DNA of 64,000 bases. Origin: Oliverpabstia intestinalis (GTDB lineage Bacteria > Bacillota > Clostridia > Lachnospirales > Lachnospiraceae). Positions 36,407 to 47,541 of the stretch are shown here, one piece after another (position 1 is the stretch's first letter; each line of letters opens with the position of its first letter). The stretch is taken from the NCBI RefSeq assembly GCF_009696065.1, contig NZ_VUMS01000009.1, positions 57,793-121,792 on the forward strand, given 5' to 3'. The notes under the pieces were generated by a model. The model searched no databases. It was given only the letters and a program-made list of their open reading frames with translations, and was not told the origin of the DNA. The position numbers were made by a program, and so were the translations under genes.

Positions 36407-37312
36407 ATGTCCGGAAATTTTGGGATACGAACGGATCTTGCAGTGGAGAGTAAGGAGAAGTATGAGAAGGACAATGTGGAGATTAAGGGTGTGGCGATTC
36501 AGGAGAAATATGAGGAGGCTCTGGACCTGAATACAACGGTGGTGCGGATTCAGACGGAGCAGGGAGCGAAAGCGATGGAAAAGCCGAAAGGTACGTATAT
36601 TACCATGGAAGCCCCGAATCTGATTGTGCCGGATGAGGATTATCACCGGGGGATTTCTCAGGTACTTGCGCACCATCTGAAAGAACTTCTTCATCTGGAG
36701 AAAGAGAAATCCATTCTGGTGGTGGGACTTGGCAACCGGGAGATCACACCGGATGCACTGGGACCACAGGTGATTCAGAATCTGAAGATCACCAGACACA
36801 TTATTAAAGAATATGGAAAGGCAGGTATGGGAAAGAGAAAAGCACATCAGATCAGCAGTCTGGTTCCCGGTGTTATGGCACAGACAGGGATGGAAACAAT
36901 GGAGATTATCCGTGGTGTGATCCGGGAGACGGATCCGGATGCAGTGATCGCCATCGATGCACTGGCGGCACGCAGTGTACGGAGATTAAACTGCACGATT
37001 CAGATAACGGATACGGGAATCAATCCGGGATCCGGTGTTTGTAATCACAGATGCGGATTGAATGAAGAAACACTGGGGATCCCGGTGATCGGTATCGGTG
37101 TGCCGACTGTAGTAGACGGCGCCACGATTGTTCATGATGCCATCGCTCATCTGCTGGAAAATCTGGAAGAGGCGGAGATGGAAGAGTTTTTGCAGGAACT
37201 GATCACGCCGCGGCTGCACAGAATGTTTGTTACGCCCAAAGATGTGGATGAGACAGTCAAAAGGCTCAGTTATACGATCTCAGAGGGCATCAATATCGCG
37301 ATGGAGGCATAA
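36407..37312 (+). CDS. gpr: Germination protease (GPR)
   Basis: The 301-residue aspartic-type protease degrades small acid-soluble proteins during spore germination. The N-terminus FGIRTDLAVES carries the usual autoprocessing region. Further signatures are VVGLGNREITPDALGPQV, SLVPGVMAQTGMET, VIAIDALAARSV, GINPGSGVCNHR and IGIGVPTVVDG. The ATG at 36407 follows AAAGGAAAGG; a GTG at 36398 is also open. It precedes spoIIP, a pair commonly found together. A forespore promoter is expected but I could not place one. It shows the organism can sporulate. Confidence 0.95.
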   Translation: MSGNFGIRTDLAVESKEKYEKDNVEIKGVAIQEKYEEALDLNTTVVRIQTEQGAKAMEKPKGTYITMEAPNLIVPDEDYHRGISQVLAHHLKELLHLEKEKSILVVGLGNREITPDALGPQVIQNLKITRHIIKEYGKAGMGKRKAHQISSLVPGVMAQTGMETMEIIRGVIRETDPDAVIAIDALAARSVRRLNCTIQITDTGINPGSGVCNHRCGLNEETLGIPVIGIGVPTVVDGATIVHDAIAHLLENLEEAEMEEFLQELITPRLHRMFVTPKDVDETVKRLSYTISEGINIAMEA

Positions 37313-37493
37313 GAAGCAGGGGAATTCATATAATACAAGTATGTACTCCAGGAAAATCAGAAGTAAAAGTAAGAACACATTTTAGGACAGGTCGTGAAGG
37401 AACGCCGGTTCTTTCTTAATTATGCGAATGTAATATATATTTATCCGAAAAAAATATGTATGGTGAAAGTCAGGAAAGATCATAGAGGGAAAG

Positions 37494-38864
37494 ATGAGAA
37501 GATCAGAACGGATTGTAAAAGCAACGGTGTGGGGATTGTGTGTCTGCCTTGGCGGATATCTCGCGGCACGGGGATATCTGCATCTTAGGCAGTCTCCGGG
37601 AACACGCGCACAGCAGATACTCGGGGATATCTGTATGGAGACAGAGCGGGAAGCGTATCTGTGGTATATGCCGGGGATTTTTTATGAGGAGGGGACTACT
37701 ACTCCGCTGATAACAAAATTGTGGACAAAGATCGAAAACTGGTATCCGCTGGGCATGTATCTGAAAGAGCATCAGGAAGAAGAACAACATCCGGTGATTG
37801 AGGATGAAAGTACCTGTTATGAGATGATCCATGCCAATGGCAATACGATCGCTGACCGGCTGTTGGGAGAAAATCAGAGTCAGGCAGTGACCCGGGAGAA
37901 CGAGACGGCCAGGGAAAATGAAGAGAATGATATGAGTAGCCAACAGGAGGGAGAACAGGAAAAAAACGGGAATGAAGAAGAGCAACAGGAGAGAAAAACA
38001 GATGAGAATGAGCCACAGACAACAGAGAATGCAGGTACAGCAACTGCACAGCTTCCGGCGTGGACTACAGCAGTAGAGTCGACACCAAAGATAGACCTTT
38101 CCATGGAGCGGCTCAGTGATTTTCACTATCTGCTGAACAATTTCTTTGTGGTAGATCCGAACACAACAGTGGACGGGTCACAGATCAATGCCAGTACATT
38201 TTTGGGAGATTCGCTGACACTGGAAGAAGACAGCAGCGTTCCGCAGATCCTTATTTACCATACTCATTCGCAGGAAGGATTTGCCGATTCTATCGAGGGA
38301 GATGAGGCAACAAGCGTGGTCGGTGTGGGAAATTATCTTGAGAGTATTCTGCGGGACATTTATGGATATCAGGTGATCCACAGAAAGGATACTTTCGATC
38401 TGATGGAAGGTCAGCTGGACCGGAGCAAGGCATATAACTATGCACTTCCGGTGATCGGGCAGGTGTTGGAGGAAAATCCTACGATTCAGGTGGTGATCGA
38501 TCTGCACAGGGATGGAGTACCGGAAGGAAAGCATCTGGTGACGGAAATCAACGGAAAACCGACAGCGCAGATCATGTATTTTAACGGACTCAGCAGAACG
38601 GTAAAAAACGGGAATCTGGATACACTTCCCAATCCTTATATCGAAGATAATCTCTCATTTTCGTTTCAGCTGTCTTATCAGGCGGCGCGGTACTATCCAC
38701 AGTTGACACGGTGTATTTATCTCAAAGGATATCGGTATAATCTTCATGTGCGGCCGCGCTCGATCCTCCTGGAAGTGGGCGCACAGACCAATACGGTGGA
38801 AGAGGCGATGAATGCGATGGAACCCTTCAGTGTGATTCTGGATAAAGTATTGAAGGGACAGTAA
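37494..38864 (+). CDS. spoIIP: Stage II sporulation protein P
   Basis: The 456-residue protein has an N-terminal membrane anchor (about residues 8-26), an E/Q/N-rich linker (about residues 90-180) and the SpoIIP amidase/endopeptidase domain (about 230-456). Catalytic features are [11 protein letters not shown] and [15 protein letters not shown]. SpoIIP works with SpoIID and SpoIIM to strip peptidoglycan during engulfment. It lies 181 bases after gpr. The linker is longer and more polar than in Bacillus. The start ATG follows AGAGGGAAAG. Confidence 0.93.
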   Translation: MRRSERIVKATVWGLCVCLGGYLAARGYLHLRQSPGTRAQQILGDICMETEREAYLWYMPGIFYEEGTTTPLITKLWTKIENWYPLGMYLKEHQEEEQHPVIEDESTCYEMIHANGNTIADRLLGENQSQAVTRENETARENEENDMSSQQEGEQEKNGNEEEQQERKTDENEPQTTENAGTATAQLPAWTTAVESTPKIDLSMERLSDFHYLLNNFFVVDPNTTVDGSQINASTFLGDSLTLEEDSSVPQILIYHTHSQEGFADSIEGDEATSVVGVGNYLESILRDIYGYQVIHRKDTFDLMEGQLDRSKAYNYALPVIGQVLEENPTIQVVIDLHRDGVPEGKHLVTEINGKPTAQIMYFNGLSRTVKNGNLDTLPNPYIEDNLSFSFQLSYQAARYYPQLTRCIYLKGYRYNLHVRPRSILLEVGAQTNTVEEAMNAMEPFSVILDKVLKGQ

Positions 38865-38879
38865 AAACTATGCTATAAT
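38850..38879 (+). promoter_or_regulatory. Promoter of lepA
   Basis: TTGAAG (38850-38855) and TATAAT (38874-38879) are separated by 18 bases, at the end of spoIIP and 133 bases before lepA. Confidence 0.55.
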
Positions 38880-39012
38880 AAAAGGCAATGTAAAATTACA
38901 TAGTGTCCGGATACCCGATGCAATCAGAGAATCAGGTAGATGGCACCAAAAGAAGAAAAAGTTCAACAGTGACAAGCACCTGAGTATAAAGAAAGAAATC
39001 GGAGGTACTAAA

Positions 39013-40827
39013 GTGGCAGATTTTGATCAAAGTAAAATTCGTAATTTCTGTATTATAGCCCATATTGATCACGGAAAATCTACCCTGGCAGACCGGATCA
39101 TTGAGATGACCGGTCTGCTGACAGAAAGAGAGATGCAGTCCCAGGTACTGGATAATATGGATCTGGAACGTGAGAGAGGAATTACTATCAAGGCACAGAC
39201 CGTGAGAACCGTATATAAGGCAAAAGACGGGGAAGAATATATCTTCAACCTGATCGACACTCCCGGGCATGTAGACTTCAACTATGAGGTTTCCAGAAGC
39301 CTTGCAGCCTGTGATGGCGCGATCCTTGTGGTGGATGCGGCACAGGGAATTGAAGCCCAGACACTTGCAAATGTATATCTGGCACTGGATCATGACCTGG
39401 ATGTTATGCCGGTGATCAATAAGATCGATCTGCCAAGTGCAGAGCCGGAGCGTGTTATCAACGAGATCGAAGATGTGATCGGTATCGAGGCACAGGATGC
39501 CCCACAGATTTCCGCAAAGACCGGACTGAACGTAGAAGAGGTTCTTGAACAGATTGTAGAAAAAGTTCCGGCACCAACCGGAGATCCGCAAGCACCACTG
39601 CAGGCACTGATTTTTGATTCCGTGTACGATTCCTATAAAGGTGTTATCGTATTCTGCAGGATCAAAGAAGGAAAGATCCGAAAAGGAACAACTGTTCGCA
39701 TGATGGCGACCGGTGCTGTGGAAGATGTGGTGGAAGTCGGTTATTTTGGAGCCGGACAGTTTATTCCGTGTGAGGAGTTATCCGCCGGTATGGTAGGATA
39801 TTTTACCGCAAGTATCAAAAATGTAAAAGATACCCGTGTCGGTGATACCGTAACTGATAACAGCAGACCGTGCAGCGAACCGCTGCCGGGCTACAAAAAG
39901 GTTAACCCGATGGTATACTGCGGTGTCTATCCGGCAGACGGAGCAAAGTACGGAGATCTTCGTGATGCACTGGAAAAACTGCAGTTAAATGATGCCTCGC
40001 TGCAGTATGAACCGGAGACATCTATAGCCCTCGGATTTGGTTTCCGCTGTGGATTCCTCGGACTGCTGCATCTGGAGATCATCCAGGAACGTCTGGAGAG
40101 AGAATATAATCTGGATCTGGTGACAACAGCACCGGGTGTTATCTATAAAGTACACAAGACCAACGGTGAAGTAATGGATCTGACGAACCCGTCCAATCTG
40201 CCGGATCCGTCAACTATTGAATATATGGAAGAGCCGATGGTAAAAGCAGAGATCATGGTAACGACAGAATTCATCGGACCGATCATGGATCTTTGTCAGG
40301 AGCGGCGTGGACAGTATCAGGGAATGGAATATATGGAGACAACCAGAGCACTGCTGACGTATCATATGCCGTTGAATGAGATTATCTATGATTTCTTTGA
40401 TGCATTAAAATCCCGTTCCAGAGGATATGCGTCTTTTGATTATGAGATGATCGGCTATGAGAGAAGCGAACTGGTAAAACTGGATATTCTGGTCAATAAA
40501 GAAGAAGTGGATGCACTTTCCTTTATTGTATTTGAGGGATCAGCTTATGAGCGCGGCAGAAAAATGTGCGAGAAACTGAAAGAAGAAATTCCGAGACAGT
40601 TGTTTGAGATTCCGATTCAGGCAGCGGTAGGCGGAAAAATCATTGCCAGAGAGACTGTTCGCGCAATGCGAAAAGATGTACTGGCAAAATGTTATGGTGG
40701 AGATATTTCCCGTAAGAAGAAACTTCTGGAAAAACAGAAGGAAGGAAAGAAACGAATGCGTCAGGTGGGAAATGTAGAAATCCCACAGAAAGCATTTATG
40801 AGTGTACTGAAGCTGGATGAGGATTAA
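39013..40827 (+). CDS. lepA: Elongation factor 4 (LepA)
   Basis: The 604-residue translational GTPase has G1 [13 protein letters not shown], the switch region [27 protein letters not shown] and the LepA-specific C-terminal domain ending [12 protein letters not shown]. It acts on ribosomes under stress and in initiation. The start is a GTG preceded by GGAGGT. It is followed after five bases by the glycosyltransferase-MarR gene, which it probably shares a transcript with. Confidence 0.97.
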   Translation: MADFDQSKIRNFCIIAHIDHGKSTLADRIIEMTGLLTEREMQSQVLDNMDLERERGITIKAQTVRTVYKAKDGEEYIFNLIDTPGHVDFNYEVSRSLAACDGAILVVDAAQGIEAQTLANVYLALDHDLDVMPVINKIDLPSAEPERVINEIEDVIGIEAQDAPQISAKTGLNVEEVLEQIVEKVPAPTGDPQAPLQALIFDSVYDSYKGVIVFCRIKEGKIRKGTTVRMMATGAVEDVVEVGYFGAGQFIPCEELSAGMVGYFTASIKNVKDTRVGDTVTDNSRPCSEPLPGYKKVNPMVYCGVYPADGAKYGDLRDALEKLQLNDASLQYEPETSIALGFGFRCGFLGLLHLEIIQERLEREYNLDLVTTAPGVIYKVHKTNGEVMDLTNPSNLPDPSTIEYMEEPMVKAEIMVTTEFIGPIMDLCQERRGQYQGMEYMETTRALLTYHMPLNEIIYDFFDALKSRSRGYASFDYEMIGYERSELVKLDILVNKEEVDALSFIVFEGSAYERGRKMCEKLKEEIPRQLFEIPIQAAVGGKIIARETVRAMRKDVLAKCYGGDISRKKKLLEKQKEGKKRMRQVGNVEIPQKAFMSVLKLDED

Positions 40828-40832
40828 AAACT

Positions 40833-42152
40833 ATGAAACCTGCAGTAAGTATTATCGTTCCGGTTTATAATGGAGAAAAGACACTGGAACGATGCGTGGA
40901 CAGTGTGTTGAAACAGGAATATAAAGATTTTGAACTGTTTCTGATCAATGACGGCAGCAGCGATAAAACCAGGGAAATCTGTGAACGGTACGCTGCTGCG
41001 GATGACAGGGTCCTGGTGATCCACAAGGAGAATTCCGGTGTGTCTGAGAGCAGAAATATGGCGATTGCTCAGGCACACGGGGAGTATCTGCAGTTTCTGG
41101 ACTGTGATGACTGGATCACACCGGATGCGACGAAACTTCTGGTGAGGGCGGCAAAAGAGGAACAGGCGGATCTTGTGATTGCTGATTTCTACCGGGTGAT
41201 CGGGGAGAGGCTGTCTCATAAAGGAGATATCGAAATCAATGGCGTGATGGATCAGGAAGCGTTTGTGGGCTGCATGATGGAAAAACCGGCAGATTTTTAT
41301 TACGGTGTACTGTGGAACAAGCTGTACCGGCGGGATATTATCATGAAACATCACCTGCAGATGAATCCGGAGATCAGCTGGTGTGAGGATTTTATGTTCA
41401 ATCTGGAGTATATCCGACATGCCAGAAGATTCTATGCATTGCATACACCGATTTATTATTATGTGAAGACGAAAGGTTCTCTGGCAAGCCAGGGAATGAA
41501 TCTGTCGAAAACGATCAAGATGAAGCTGACGGTATTTACCTACTATAAGGATTTTTATAAAAATGTTCTGGATGAAGAGGAATACGAGAAAAACCGTCTG
41601 CAGGTATATCGTTTTCTGATCGATGCGGCGGGAGACGGGATGGTTGCACCGACGATTCTGCCAGGTTCTCAGAAGCTTGGGGAAGAGCGAAGCAGTCTGT
41701 ACCTGGAAGCCGTAGAAGGAGAAGGAGTGTTGATGGATGAATACCGGAGCCGGAAACTTTTTGACAGGTATCTTGAACCGGTGGCAAGCCAGTTTGATCT
41801 TACTTTTCCGGAGATCCGTCTGCTTCTTTATCTCAGCCATCTGAAACAGCCGGTCAGCAGAAGAGAGTTAAGTGATTATACCAATATGACCAGAAAAAGT
41901 CTGTCGCTGCATCTGCAGAAGCTGATGGCAAAAGGGTATATCCGTATACAGGAAAGCAGAGAGAAAAAAACTCAGGATCGCAGAATCACCGTCTGGATGC
42001 TGCCGGAAGCCGCGCAGGTGGAAGAAGCACTTGTTAATGTACAGCGGGAGTACGATGAGACCTGCTACCAGAGTTTCAGTGAGGATGAACTGCTGCAATA
42101 TGCATATCTGACGGAAAAAATCAAAAAGAATATGCAGAAGGTACTACAATAA
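40833..42152 (+). CDS. Glycosyltransferase family 2 fused to a MarR-type winged helix
   Basis: The 439-residue protein joins two domains not normally found together. Residues 1-230 form a GT-A glycosyltransferase (VSIIVPVYNGEKTLERCVDS, NDGSSDKT, NSGVSESRN, the DxD-like LDCDDW at 89-94 and WCEDFMFN near 183). Residues about 302-439 form a MarR domain: dimerisation helix YRSRKLFDRYL, HTH VSRRELSDYTNMTRKSLSLH, and wing KTQDRRITVWMLPEA. No frameshift or stop lies between them. The GT part may bind a nucleotide sugar as a sensor, or be active. It follows lepA by five bases; a hairpin element follows. Confidence 0.82.
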   Translation: MKPAVSIIVPVYNGEKTLERCVDSVLKQEYKDFELFLINDGSSDKTREICERYAAADDRVLVIHKENSGVSESRNMAIAQAHGEYLQFLDCDDWITPDATKLLVRAAKEEQADLVIADFYRVIGERLSHKGDIEINGVMDQEAFVGCMMEKPADFYYGVLWNKLYRRDIIMKHHLQMNPEISWCEDFMFNLEYIRHARRFYALHTPIYYYVKTKGSLASQGMNLSKTIKMKLTVFTYYKDFYKNVLDEEEYEKNRLQVYRFLIDAAGDGMVAPTILPGSQKLGEERSSLYLEAVEGEGVLMDEYRSRKLFDRYLEPVASQFDLTFPEIRLLLYLSHLKQPVSRRELSDYTNMTRKSLSLHLQKLMAKGYIRIQESREKKTQDRRITVWMLPEAAQVEEALVNVQREYDETCYQSFSEDELLQYAYLTEKIKKNMQKVLQ

Positions 42153-42159
42153 ATATGCA

Positions 42160-42228
42160 AAAAAACTGCGGCAGGATCAACGTTCTGCCTGCAGTTTTTT
42201 ACGTTACAGGGAAAATTAACGAGCCAAA
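42160..42228 (+). terminator. Terminator with a downstream AACGAGCCAAAG motif
   Basis: AAAAAACTGC and GCAGTTTTTT (42160-42200) frame a stem with inner GGCAGG/TCTGCC pairing and end in a T-run. AACGAGCCAAAG follows at 42217-42228, a shortened version of the motif at 4893-4909 and 29854-29871. Confidence 0.7.
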
Positions 42229-42244
42229 GTTGAGGAAGAGTAAG

Positions 42245-43378
42245 ATGAAAAAAGAATTGGAATTATATTTACATATTCCGTTTTGTATCCGAAAATGTGA
42301 ATACTGTGATTTCTTATCCGGACCTGCCGATGAGAAGAGCCGGCGGGTATATCTGGATGCCATGCTGCGGGAACTTGCAGCGGTGGGACCTCAGGCAAAA
42401 GAATATGAAGTTATATCTGTTTATATTGGCGGTGGTACGCCCTCTCTTCTTCCGGGGGACTGGATGGAGGAACTGATGGAGATGGTAAGGGACACATATT
42501 GTCTGAAAAAAGATGCTGAGATCTCGATGGAAGCCAATCCGGGAACGCTGACAGCAATCAACCTTGCAGGATATCACAGAGCGGGAATCAACCGGCTGAG
42601 TCTTGGCTGTCAGTCTACAGACGATACGGAACTGAAACTGTTGGGACGGATTCATACCTGGGCACAGTTTCAGGAAAGTTTTCAAATGGCGAGAGAAGCG
42701 GGATTTGCCAATCTGAATGTGGATCTGATGTCCGGTCTGCCCAGACAGAATCTGACTTCCTGGGAGAAGAGTCTGGAGGTGATCGCAGGAATGGAACCGG
42801 AGCATATCTCGGCCTACAGCCTGATTATCGAAGAGGGAACCCCTTTTGCAGAGAAAAAACCGGAACTTCCTGACGAGGAGGAAGAACGGCGGATGTATGA
42901 GCGGACATGGGAGATTTTACAGTCATATGGATATCATCAGTATGAAATCTCTAATTATGCCAAAAAAGGAAAAGAATGCCGGCACAACCTGGGATACTGG
43001 ACACGAAAAGAATATCTGGGATTTGGTGTGGGAAGTGCATCTCTGTTTCAAAATCAGCGGTTTACCAACCTGAGAGACATGAGGGTGTATGGGGCATTCA
43101 ACGGCAATCCGGAATCGATCCGACGGGACCGGGAAACACTGACAGTAGGGGATCAGATGGAAGAAACCATGATTCTGGGCCTGAGGCTGCTTTGTGGTGT
43201 ATCACGGAACGAATTCAGGAAAAATTTCGGAAGATCCGTAGAAGAAGTATACGGACCGGTGCTGGAAAAATACAGTAGGATGGGATTGTTGAAAATAGAA
43301 GGAGACAGGATCGCTCTGACAAGAGCCGGAATCAGTGTCAGCAATCCGATCATGGCAGATTTTCTGCTGGATGAATAA
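42245..43378 (+). CDS. hemW: HemW-like radical SAM protein (coproporphyrinogen III oxidase family)
   Basis: The 377-residue protein begins LELYLHIPFCIRKCEYCDF with the radical SAM CxxxCxxC cluster, followed by YIGGGTPSLL, EANPGTLT, GINRLSLGCQS and VDLMSGLPRQ. It has the HemW type of C-terminus. HemW is thought to be a heme-delivery protein rather than an oxidase. The ATG at 42245 follows GAGGAAGAG; the frame open from 42155 runs through the terminator. LepA and HemW are neighbours in many Firmicutes, and here the fusion gene sits between them. Confidence 0.92.
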   Translation: MKKELELYLHIPFCIRKCEYCDFLSGPADEKSRRVYLDAMLRELAAVGPQAKEYEVISVYIGGGTPSLLPGDWMEELMEMVRDTYCLKKDAEISMEANPGTLTAINLAGYHRAGINRLSLGCQSTDDTELKLLGRIHTWAQFQESFQMAREAGFANLNVDLMSGLPRQNLTSWEKSLEVIAGMEPEHISAYSLIIEEGTPFAEKKPELPDEEEERRMYERTWEILQSYGYHQYEISNYAKKGKECRHNLGYWTRKEYLGFGVGSASLFQNQRFTNLRDMRVYGAFNGNPESIRRDRETLTVGDQMEETMILGLRLLCGVSRNEFRKNFGRSVEEVYGPVLEKYSRMGLLKIEGDRIALTRAGISVSNPIMADFLLDE

Positions 43379-43403
43379 AGAGGCGGAAAATAAAAACGGC
43401 AGA

Positions 43404-43450
43404 TTGACAGTGAATAAAAAATATCGTACAATTAAAAGAACATCTGTTCT
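43404..43450 (+). promoter_or_regulatory. uvrA promoter with LexA (SOS) box
   Basis: TTGACA (43404-43409) and TACAAT (43427-43432) are separated by 17 bases. AGAACATCTGTTCT (43437-43450) lies over the expected transcription start and fits the GAAC-N4-GTTC core of Gram-positive LexA/DinR sites. This implies SOS control of uvrA. Confidence 0.8.
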
Positions 43451-43585
43451 GATACATATGGAGAAACCATAGAAAATGTGCGGAGCAGGTTAAAGGGAAC
43501 AGGATGTAAAGGAGCCAGATCGCTCCCGGAATCTACAGGTGTATGATTATGCGGAGCACATGGAAAACAAAAGGAGAAAAATACA

Positions 43586-46423
43586 ATGGCAGTGCGTAAG
43601 ACCGGAAAACAATATATAAAGATTCGTGGAGCCAATGAAAATAATCTGAAAAATCTGGATGTGGATATTCCGAGAGATGAATTTGTTGTTCTGACAGGAT
43701 TGTCCGGATCAGGAAAAAGTTCACTGGCTTTTGATACCATCTATGCAGAAGGACAGCGGCGATATATGGAAAGTCTTTCTTCCTATGCCCGTCAGTTTCT
43801 GGGGCAGATGGAAAAACCGAACGTGGAAAGTATCGAGGGACTTTCACCGGCAATTTCTATTGATCAGAAGTCTACAAACAGAAACCCTCGTTCTACGGTG
43901 GGAACGGTGACGGAGATCTACGATTACTTTCGTCTGTTGTATGCGAGAATCGGTGTCCCGCATTGCCCGAAGTGTGGGAAGGTTATCGCAAAACAGTCGG
44001 TGGATCAGATGGTGGATCAGATCATGGAATTGCCGGAACGTACCAGGATCCAGCTGCTGGCACCGGTTGTGCGAGGAAGAAAAGGACGTCATGAAAAGGT
44101 ACTGGATCAGGCAAAGCGAAGCGGTTATGTACGGGTGCAGATCGATGGCAATATGTACGAACTGTCTGAAGAGATAAAACTGGATAAGAATATCAAACAT
44201 ACGATTGCTGTCGTGGTGGACCGGCTTGCGGTAAAACCGGGGATAGAAAAGCGTCTGACGGATTCTGTTGAGAGTGTGCTGGCACTGGCGGACGGACTGC
44301 TGGTGGTAGATACGATGGATGGAAACTATCTGAACTTCAGCCAGAGTTTTTCCTGTCCGGACTGCGGGATCAGCATTGATGAGATTGAGCCGCGAAGTTT
44401 TTCTTTTAACAATCCGTTCGGAGCCTGTCCGGATTGTCTGGGGCTCGGATATAAGATGGAATTTGATGAGCGACTGATGATCCCGGATCCGTCGTTGTCC
44501 ATCGAGGAAGGTGCGATTGCAGTACTCGGCTGGCAGTCCTGTGCAACAAAGGGAAGCTTTACCAGAGCGATTCTGGATGCGTTGTGTAAAGAATATCATT
44601 TTGATCTGTCCACGCCGTTTCAGGATTATCCGAAGGAGATCCACGATATTCTGATTCATGGAACCAATGGTCATGAAGTAAAAGTATACTACAAGGGCCA
44701 GCGCGGAGAAGGTGTGTACGATGTGGCCTTTGAAGGACTGATAAAAAATGTGGAGCGCAGATACCGGGAGACCGGTTCGGAAAGTTCCAAACAGGAATAC
44801 GAGACTTTTATGCAGATCACGCCGTGCCGTACCTGCAAAGGCCAGCGTCTGAAACCGGAAGCACTGGCAGTGACAGTTGGAGAAAAAAATATTTCTCAGA
44901 TCACAGAGATGTCTGTCGAGAATCTGAATCGGTTTATGAGTGAACTGGAACTTTCGAAGTCCCAGAAACTGATCGGAGAACAGGTATTAAAGGAAATCCG
45001 TGCCCGGCTTGGCTTCCTGGTAGATGTAGGACTGGATTATCTGACACTGGCTCGTGCGACAGGAACACTTTCGGGTGGGGAAGCACAGAGAATCCGTCTT
45101 GCCACACAGATCGGCTCCGGACTGGTGGGCGTAGCTTATATCCTGGATGAGCCGAGTATCGGACTGCATCAGAGAGATAACGATAAACTGTTAAAGACAC
45201 TGTGCCATCTGCGCGATCTCGGTAATACATTGATTGTGGTGGAACATGACGAAGATACCATGCGTGCGGCAGACTGTATCGTGGATATCGGACCGGGAGC
45301 TGGGGAACACGGTGGACAACTGGTAGGAATCGGCACGGCAGAAGAACTGATGAAGAATGACAATTCTATTACAGGCGCTTATCTGAGTGGAAAGATTAAG
45401 ATTCCGGTACCGGCCGAACGGAAAAAACCAACCGGCTGGCTGACGGTAAAAGGGGCAAAACAGAATAATCTGAAAAACATCGATGTGAAGTTTCCACTTG
45501 GTGTTTTTACCTGCGTGACCGGAGTATCCGGATCAGGAAAAAGTTCTCTGGTCAATGAGATACTGTATAAGAGCCTGGCAAAGAAACTGAACCGTGCAAG
45601 GACGATTCCGGGAGAACATAAAGAGATTCTCGGTATGGAACAGCTGGATAAAGTTATTAATATTGACCAGTCACCGATCGGAAGAACGCCGCGATCCAAT
45701 CCGGCTACGTATACCGGTGTTTTTGACCAGATCAGAGATCTGTTTGCGGCAACCGCAGATGCGAAAGCCAGAGGGTATAAAAAGGGAAGATTCAGTTTTA
45801 ATGTAAAAGGAGGACGGTGTGAGGCATGCAGCGGTGACGGTATCATCAAGATCGAGATGCACTTTTTTCCGGATGTTTATGTTCCTTGTGAAGTCTGCCA
45901 GGGAAAACGTTATAACCGGGAGACACTGGAAGTGAAATATAAAGGAAAAAGCATCTATGATGTGCTGAATATGACGGTGGAAGAAGCTGTGAAGTTCTTC
46001 GAAAATGTCCCGTCTATCCGAAGAAAGATCGAGACGCTTTATGATGTCGGACTCTCTTATATTCGTCTTGGACAGCCATCCACGACACTTTCCGGCGGAG
46101 AAGCGCAGCGGGTGAAGCTGGCCACGGAGTTATCGAGACGAAGTACCGGAAAGACGATCTATATTCTGGATGAGCCGACTACCGGGCTGCATTTTGCAGA
46201 TGTGCACAAGCTGATAGAGATTCTGCAGCGTCTGTCAGAAGGAGGCAATACGGTTGTGGTTATCGAACATAACCTGGATGTGATCAAAACAGCGGATTAT
46301 ATTATTGATATCGGACCGGAAGGCGGAGACCGGGGAGGTACGGTGATTGCGAAGGGAACACCGGAAGAAATAGCAAAAAGTCCGATCTCATATACCGGAA
46401 AGTATGTCGAAAAATACCTCTAA
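43586..46423 (+). CDS. uvrA: Excinuclease ABC subunit A
   Basis: The 945-residue protein detects DNA lesions and loads UvrB. It has two ABC ATPase modules (Walker [14 protein letters not shown] near residue 32 and [14 protein letters not shown] near 640; signatures [13 protein letters not shown] and [13 protein letters not shown]). Zinc modules are CPKCG and [14 protein letters not shown] in the first half and [18 protein letters not shown] in the second. An AGGAG site precedes the ATG. A LexA box lies about 140 bases upstream. uvrB is not in the window. Confidence 0.97.
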   Translation: MAVRKTGKQYIKIRGANENNLKNLDVDIPRDEFVVLTGLSGSGKSSLAFDTIYAEGQRRYMESLSSYARQFLGQMEKPNVESIEGLSPAISIDQKSTNRNPRSTVGTVTEIYDYFRLLYARIGVPHCPKCGKVIAKQSVDQMVDQIMELPERTRIQLLAPVVRGRKGRHEKVLDQAKRSGYVRVQIDGNMYELSEEIKLDKNIKHTIAVVVDRLAVKPGIEKRLTDSVESVLALADGLLVVDTMDGNYLNFSQSFSCPDCGISIDEIEPRSFSFNNPFGACPDCLGLGYKMEFDERLMIPDPSLSIEEGAIAVLGWQSCATKGSFTRAILDALCKEYHFDLSTPFQDYPKEIHDILIHGTNGHEVKVYYKGQRGEGVYDVAFEGLIKNVERRYRETGSESSKQEYETFMQITPCRTCKGQRLKPEALAVTVGEKNISQITEMSVENLNRFMSELELSKSQKLIGEQVLKEIRARLGFLVDVGLDYLTLARATGTLSGGEAQRIRLATQIGSGLVGVAYILDEPSIGLHQRDNDKLLKTLCHLRDLGNTLIVVEHDEDTMRAADCIVDIGPGAGEHGGQLVGIGTAEELMKNDNSITGAYLSGKIKIPVPAERKKPTGWLTVKGAKQNNLKNIDVKFPLGVFTCVTGVSGSGKSSLVNEILYKSLAKKLNRARTIPGEHKEILGMEQLDKVINIDQSPIGRTPRSNPATYTGVFDQIRDLFAATADAKARGYKKGRFSFNVKGGRCEACSGDGIIKIEMHFFPDVYVPCEVCQGKRYNRETLEVKYKGKSIYDVLNMTVEEAVKFFENVPSIRRKIETLYDVGLSYIRLGQPSTTLSGGEAQRVKLATELSRRSTGKTIYILDEPTTGLHFADVHKLIEILQRLSEGGNTVVVIEHNLDVIKTADYIIDIGPEGGDRGGTVIAKGTPEEIAKSPISYTGKYVEKYL

Positions 46424-46548
46424 AAAAAACTTTTCATTTCAACAGGAATTGATTATAATAAACTGAAAGCCTGTTACAGGGAACGAAAAGGGCGGCCATG
46501 CAGGATTCGCCGAGGGAGAACAGGCAGTGTACAAGAAAGGGGATTATT

Positions 46549-47538
46549 ATGGCAGCAGCAGATATTGGAATTGATCTGGGTACTTCAAGTATTCTGGTTT
46601 ATACAAAAGGAAAAGGAATCGTCTTAAAAGAGCCTTCCGTAGTAGCGTATGATAAGGATGCAGACAAGGTCAAAGCCATCGGGGAGGAAGCACGTCAGAT
46701 GATCGGAAGAACACCGGGAAATATCATGGCAATCCGTCCGCTGCGGCAGGGTGTGATTTCCGATTATACGATCACAGAGAAGATGCTGAAACATTTTATA
46801 CAAAAAGCAATGGGAAGAAAGGCGTTTCGCAAGCCAAGGATCAGCATCTGTGTGCCAAGCGGCGTGACAGAAGTGGAACGTAAAGCTGTGGAAGAAGCTA
46901 CTTACCAGGCGGGAGCGAGAGAAGTATATATCATTGAGGAACCCATTGCAGCAGCAATCGGTTCCGGTATTGATATTACCAAGCCGTTTGGCAATATGGT
47001 TGTCGATATCGGGGGAGGAACCACAGATATTGCGGTAATTTCCCTTGGGGGTGTGGTGGTTTCCGCATCTATCAAGGTAGCGGGCAATGATTTTGATGAA
47101 GCAATCATCCGCCATGTCCGAAAGGCACACAATCTGTTTATCGGAGAGCAGACTGCAGAAGCCATAAAGATGAAGATCGGAACAGTGTGCAAGCGGCCGC
47201 AGGCAGAGACGATGGAAGTGAAGGGAAGAAATGTGATCACCGGTCTTCCGAAGACTGTCACTGTTACATCAGAGGAGGTACGGGAGGCATTGCAGGAGTG
47301 CACCACAAAAATTGTGGAAGCAGTGCACAGTGTACTGGAGAAGACGCCACCGGAACTGGCTGCGGATATTGTGGATCGGGGAATTGTCCTGACCGGAGGC
47401 GGAGCACTTCTGGATGGATTTGAAGAGGTGATCAGCCAGAGAACGGGAATCAACACCATGACAGCAGAGAATCCGGCGTGTGTGGTAGCCGAAGGAACCG
47501 GACGGTACGCGGAAGTAATGGAAGAGTTAGGAAAATAA
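46549..47538 (+). CDS. mreB: MreB/Mbl-family rod-shape protein
   Basis: The 329-residue actin homologue has phosphate-1 IGIDLGTSSILVY, VCVPSGVTEVERKAV (seen as CVPSGVTEVER), phosphate-2 MVVDIGGGTTDIAVISLGG and the adenosine motif IVLTGGGALLDG. It polymerises under the membrane to guide cell-wall elongation. mreC and mreD do not follow, so this is a stand-alone copy, probably Mbl-like. The start at 46549 follows AAAGGGG. A possible promoter (TTTTCA-N17-TATAAT, 46431-46459) lies upstream. recD2 follows after three bases. Confidence 0.93.
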   Translation: MAAADIGIDLGTSSILVYTKGKGIVLKEPSVVAYDKDADKVKAIGEEARQMIGRTPGNIMAIRPLRQGVISDYTITEKMLKHFIQKAMGRKAFRKPRISICVPSGVTEVERKAVEEATYQAGAREVYIIEEPIAAAIGSGIDITKPFGNMVVDIGGGTTDIAVISLGGVVVSASIKVAGNDFDEAIIRHVRKAHNLFIGEQTAEAIKMKIGTVCKRPQAETMEVKGRNVITGLPKTVTVTSEEVREALQECTTKIVEAVHSVLEKTPPELAADIVDRGIVLTGGGALLDGFEEVISQRTGINTMTAENPACVVAEGTGRYAEVMEELGK

Positions 47539-47541
47539 AGC

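Noticed and set aside
42155..42244. Extended N-terminus of HemW
   Set aside because: It translates the terminator; the ATG at 42245 gives the normal family start.
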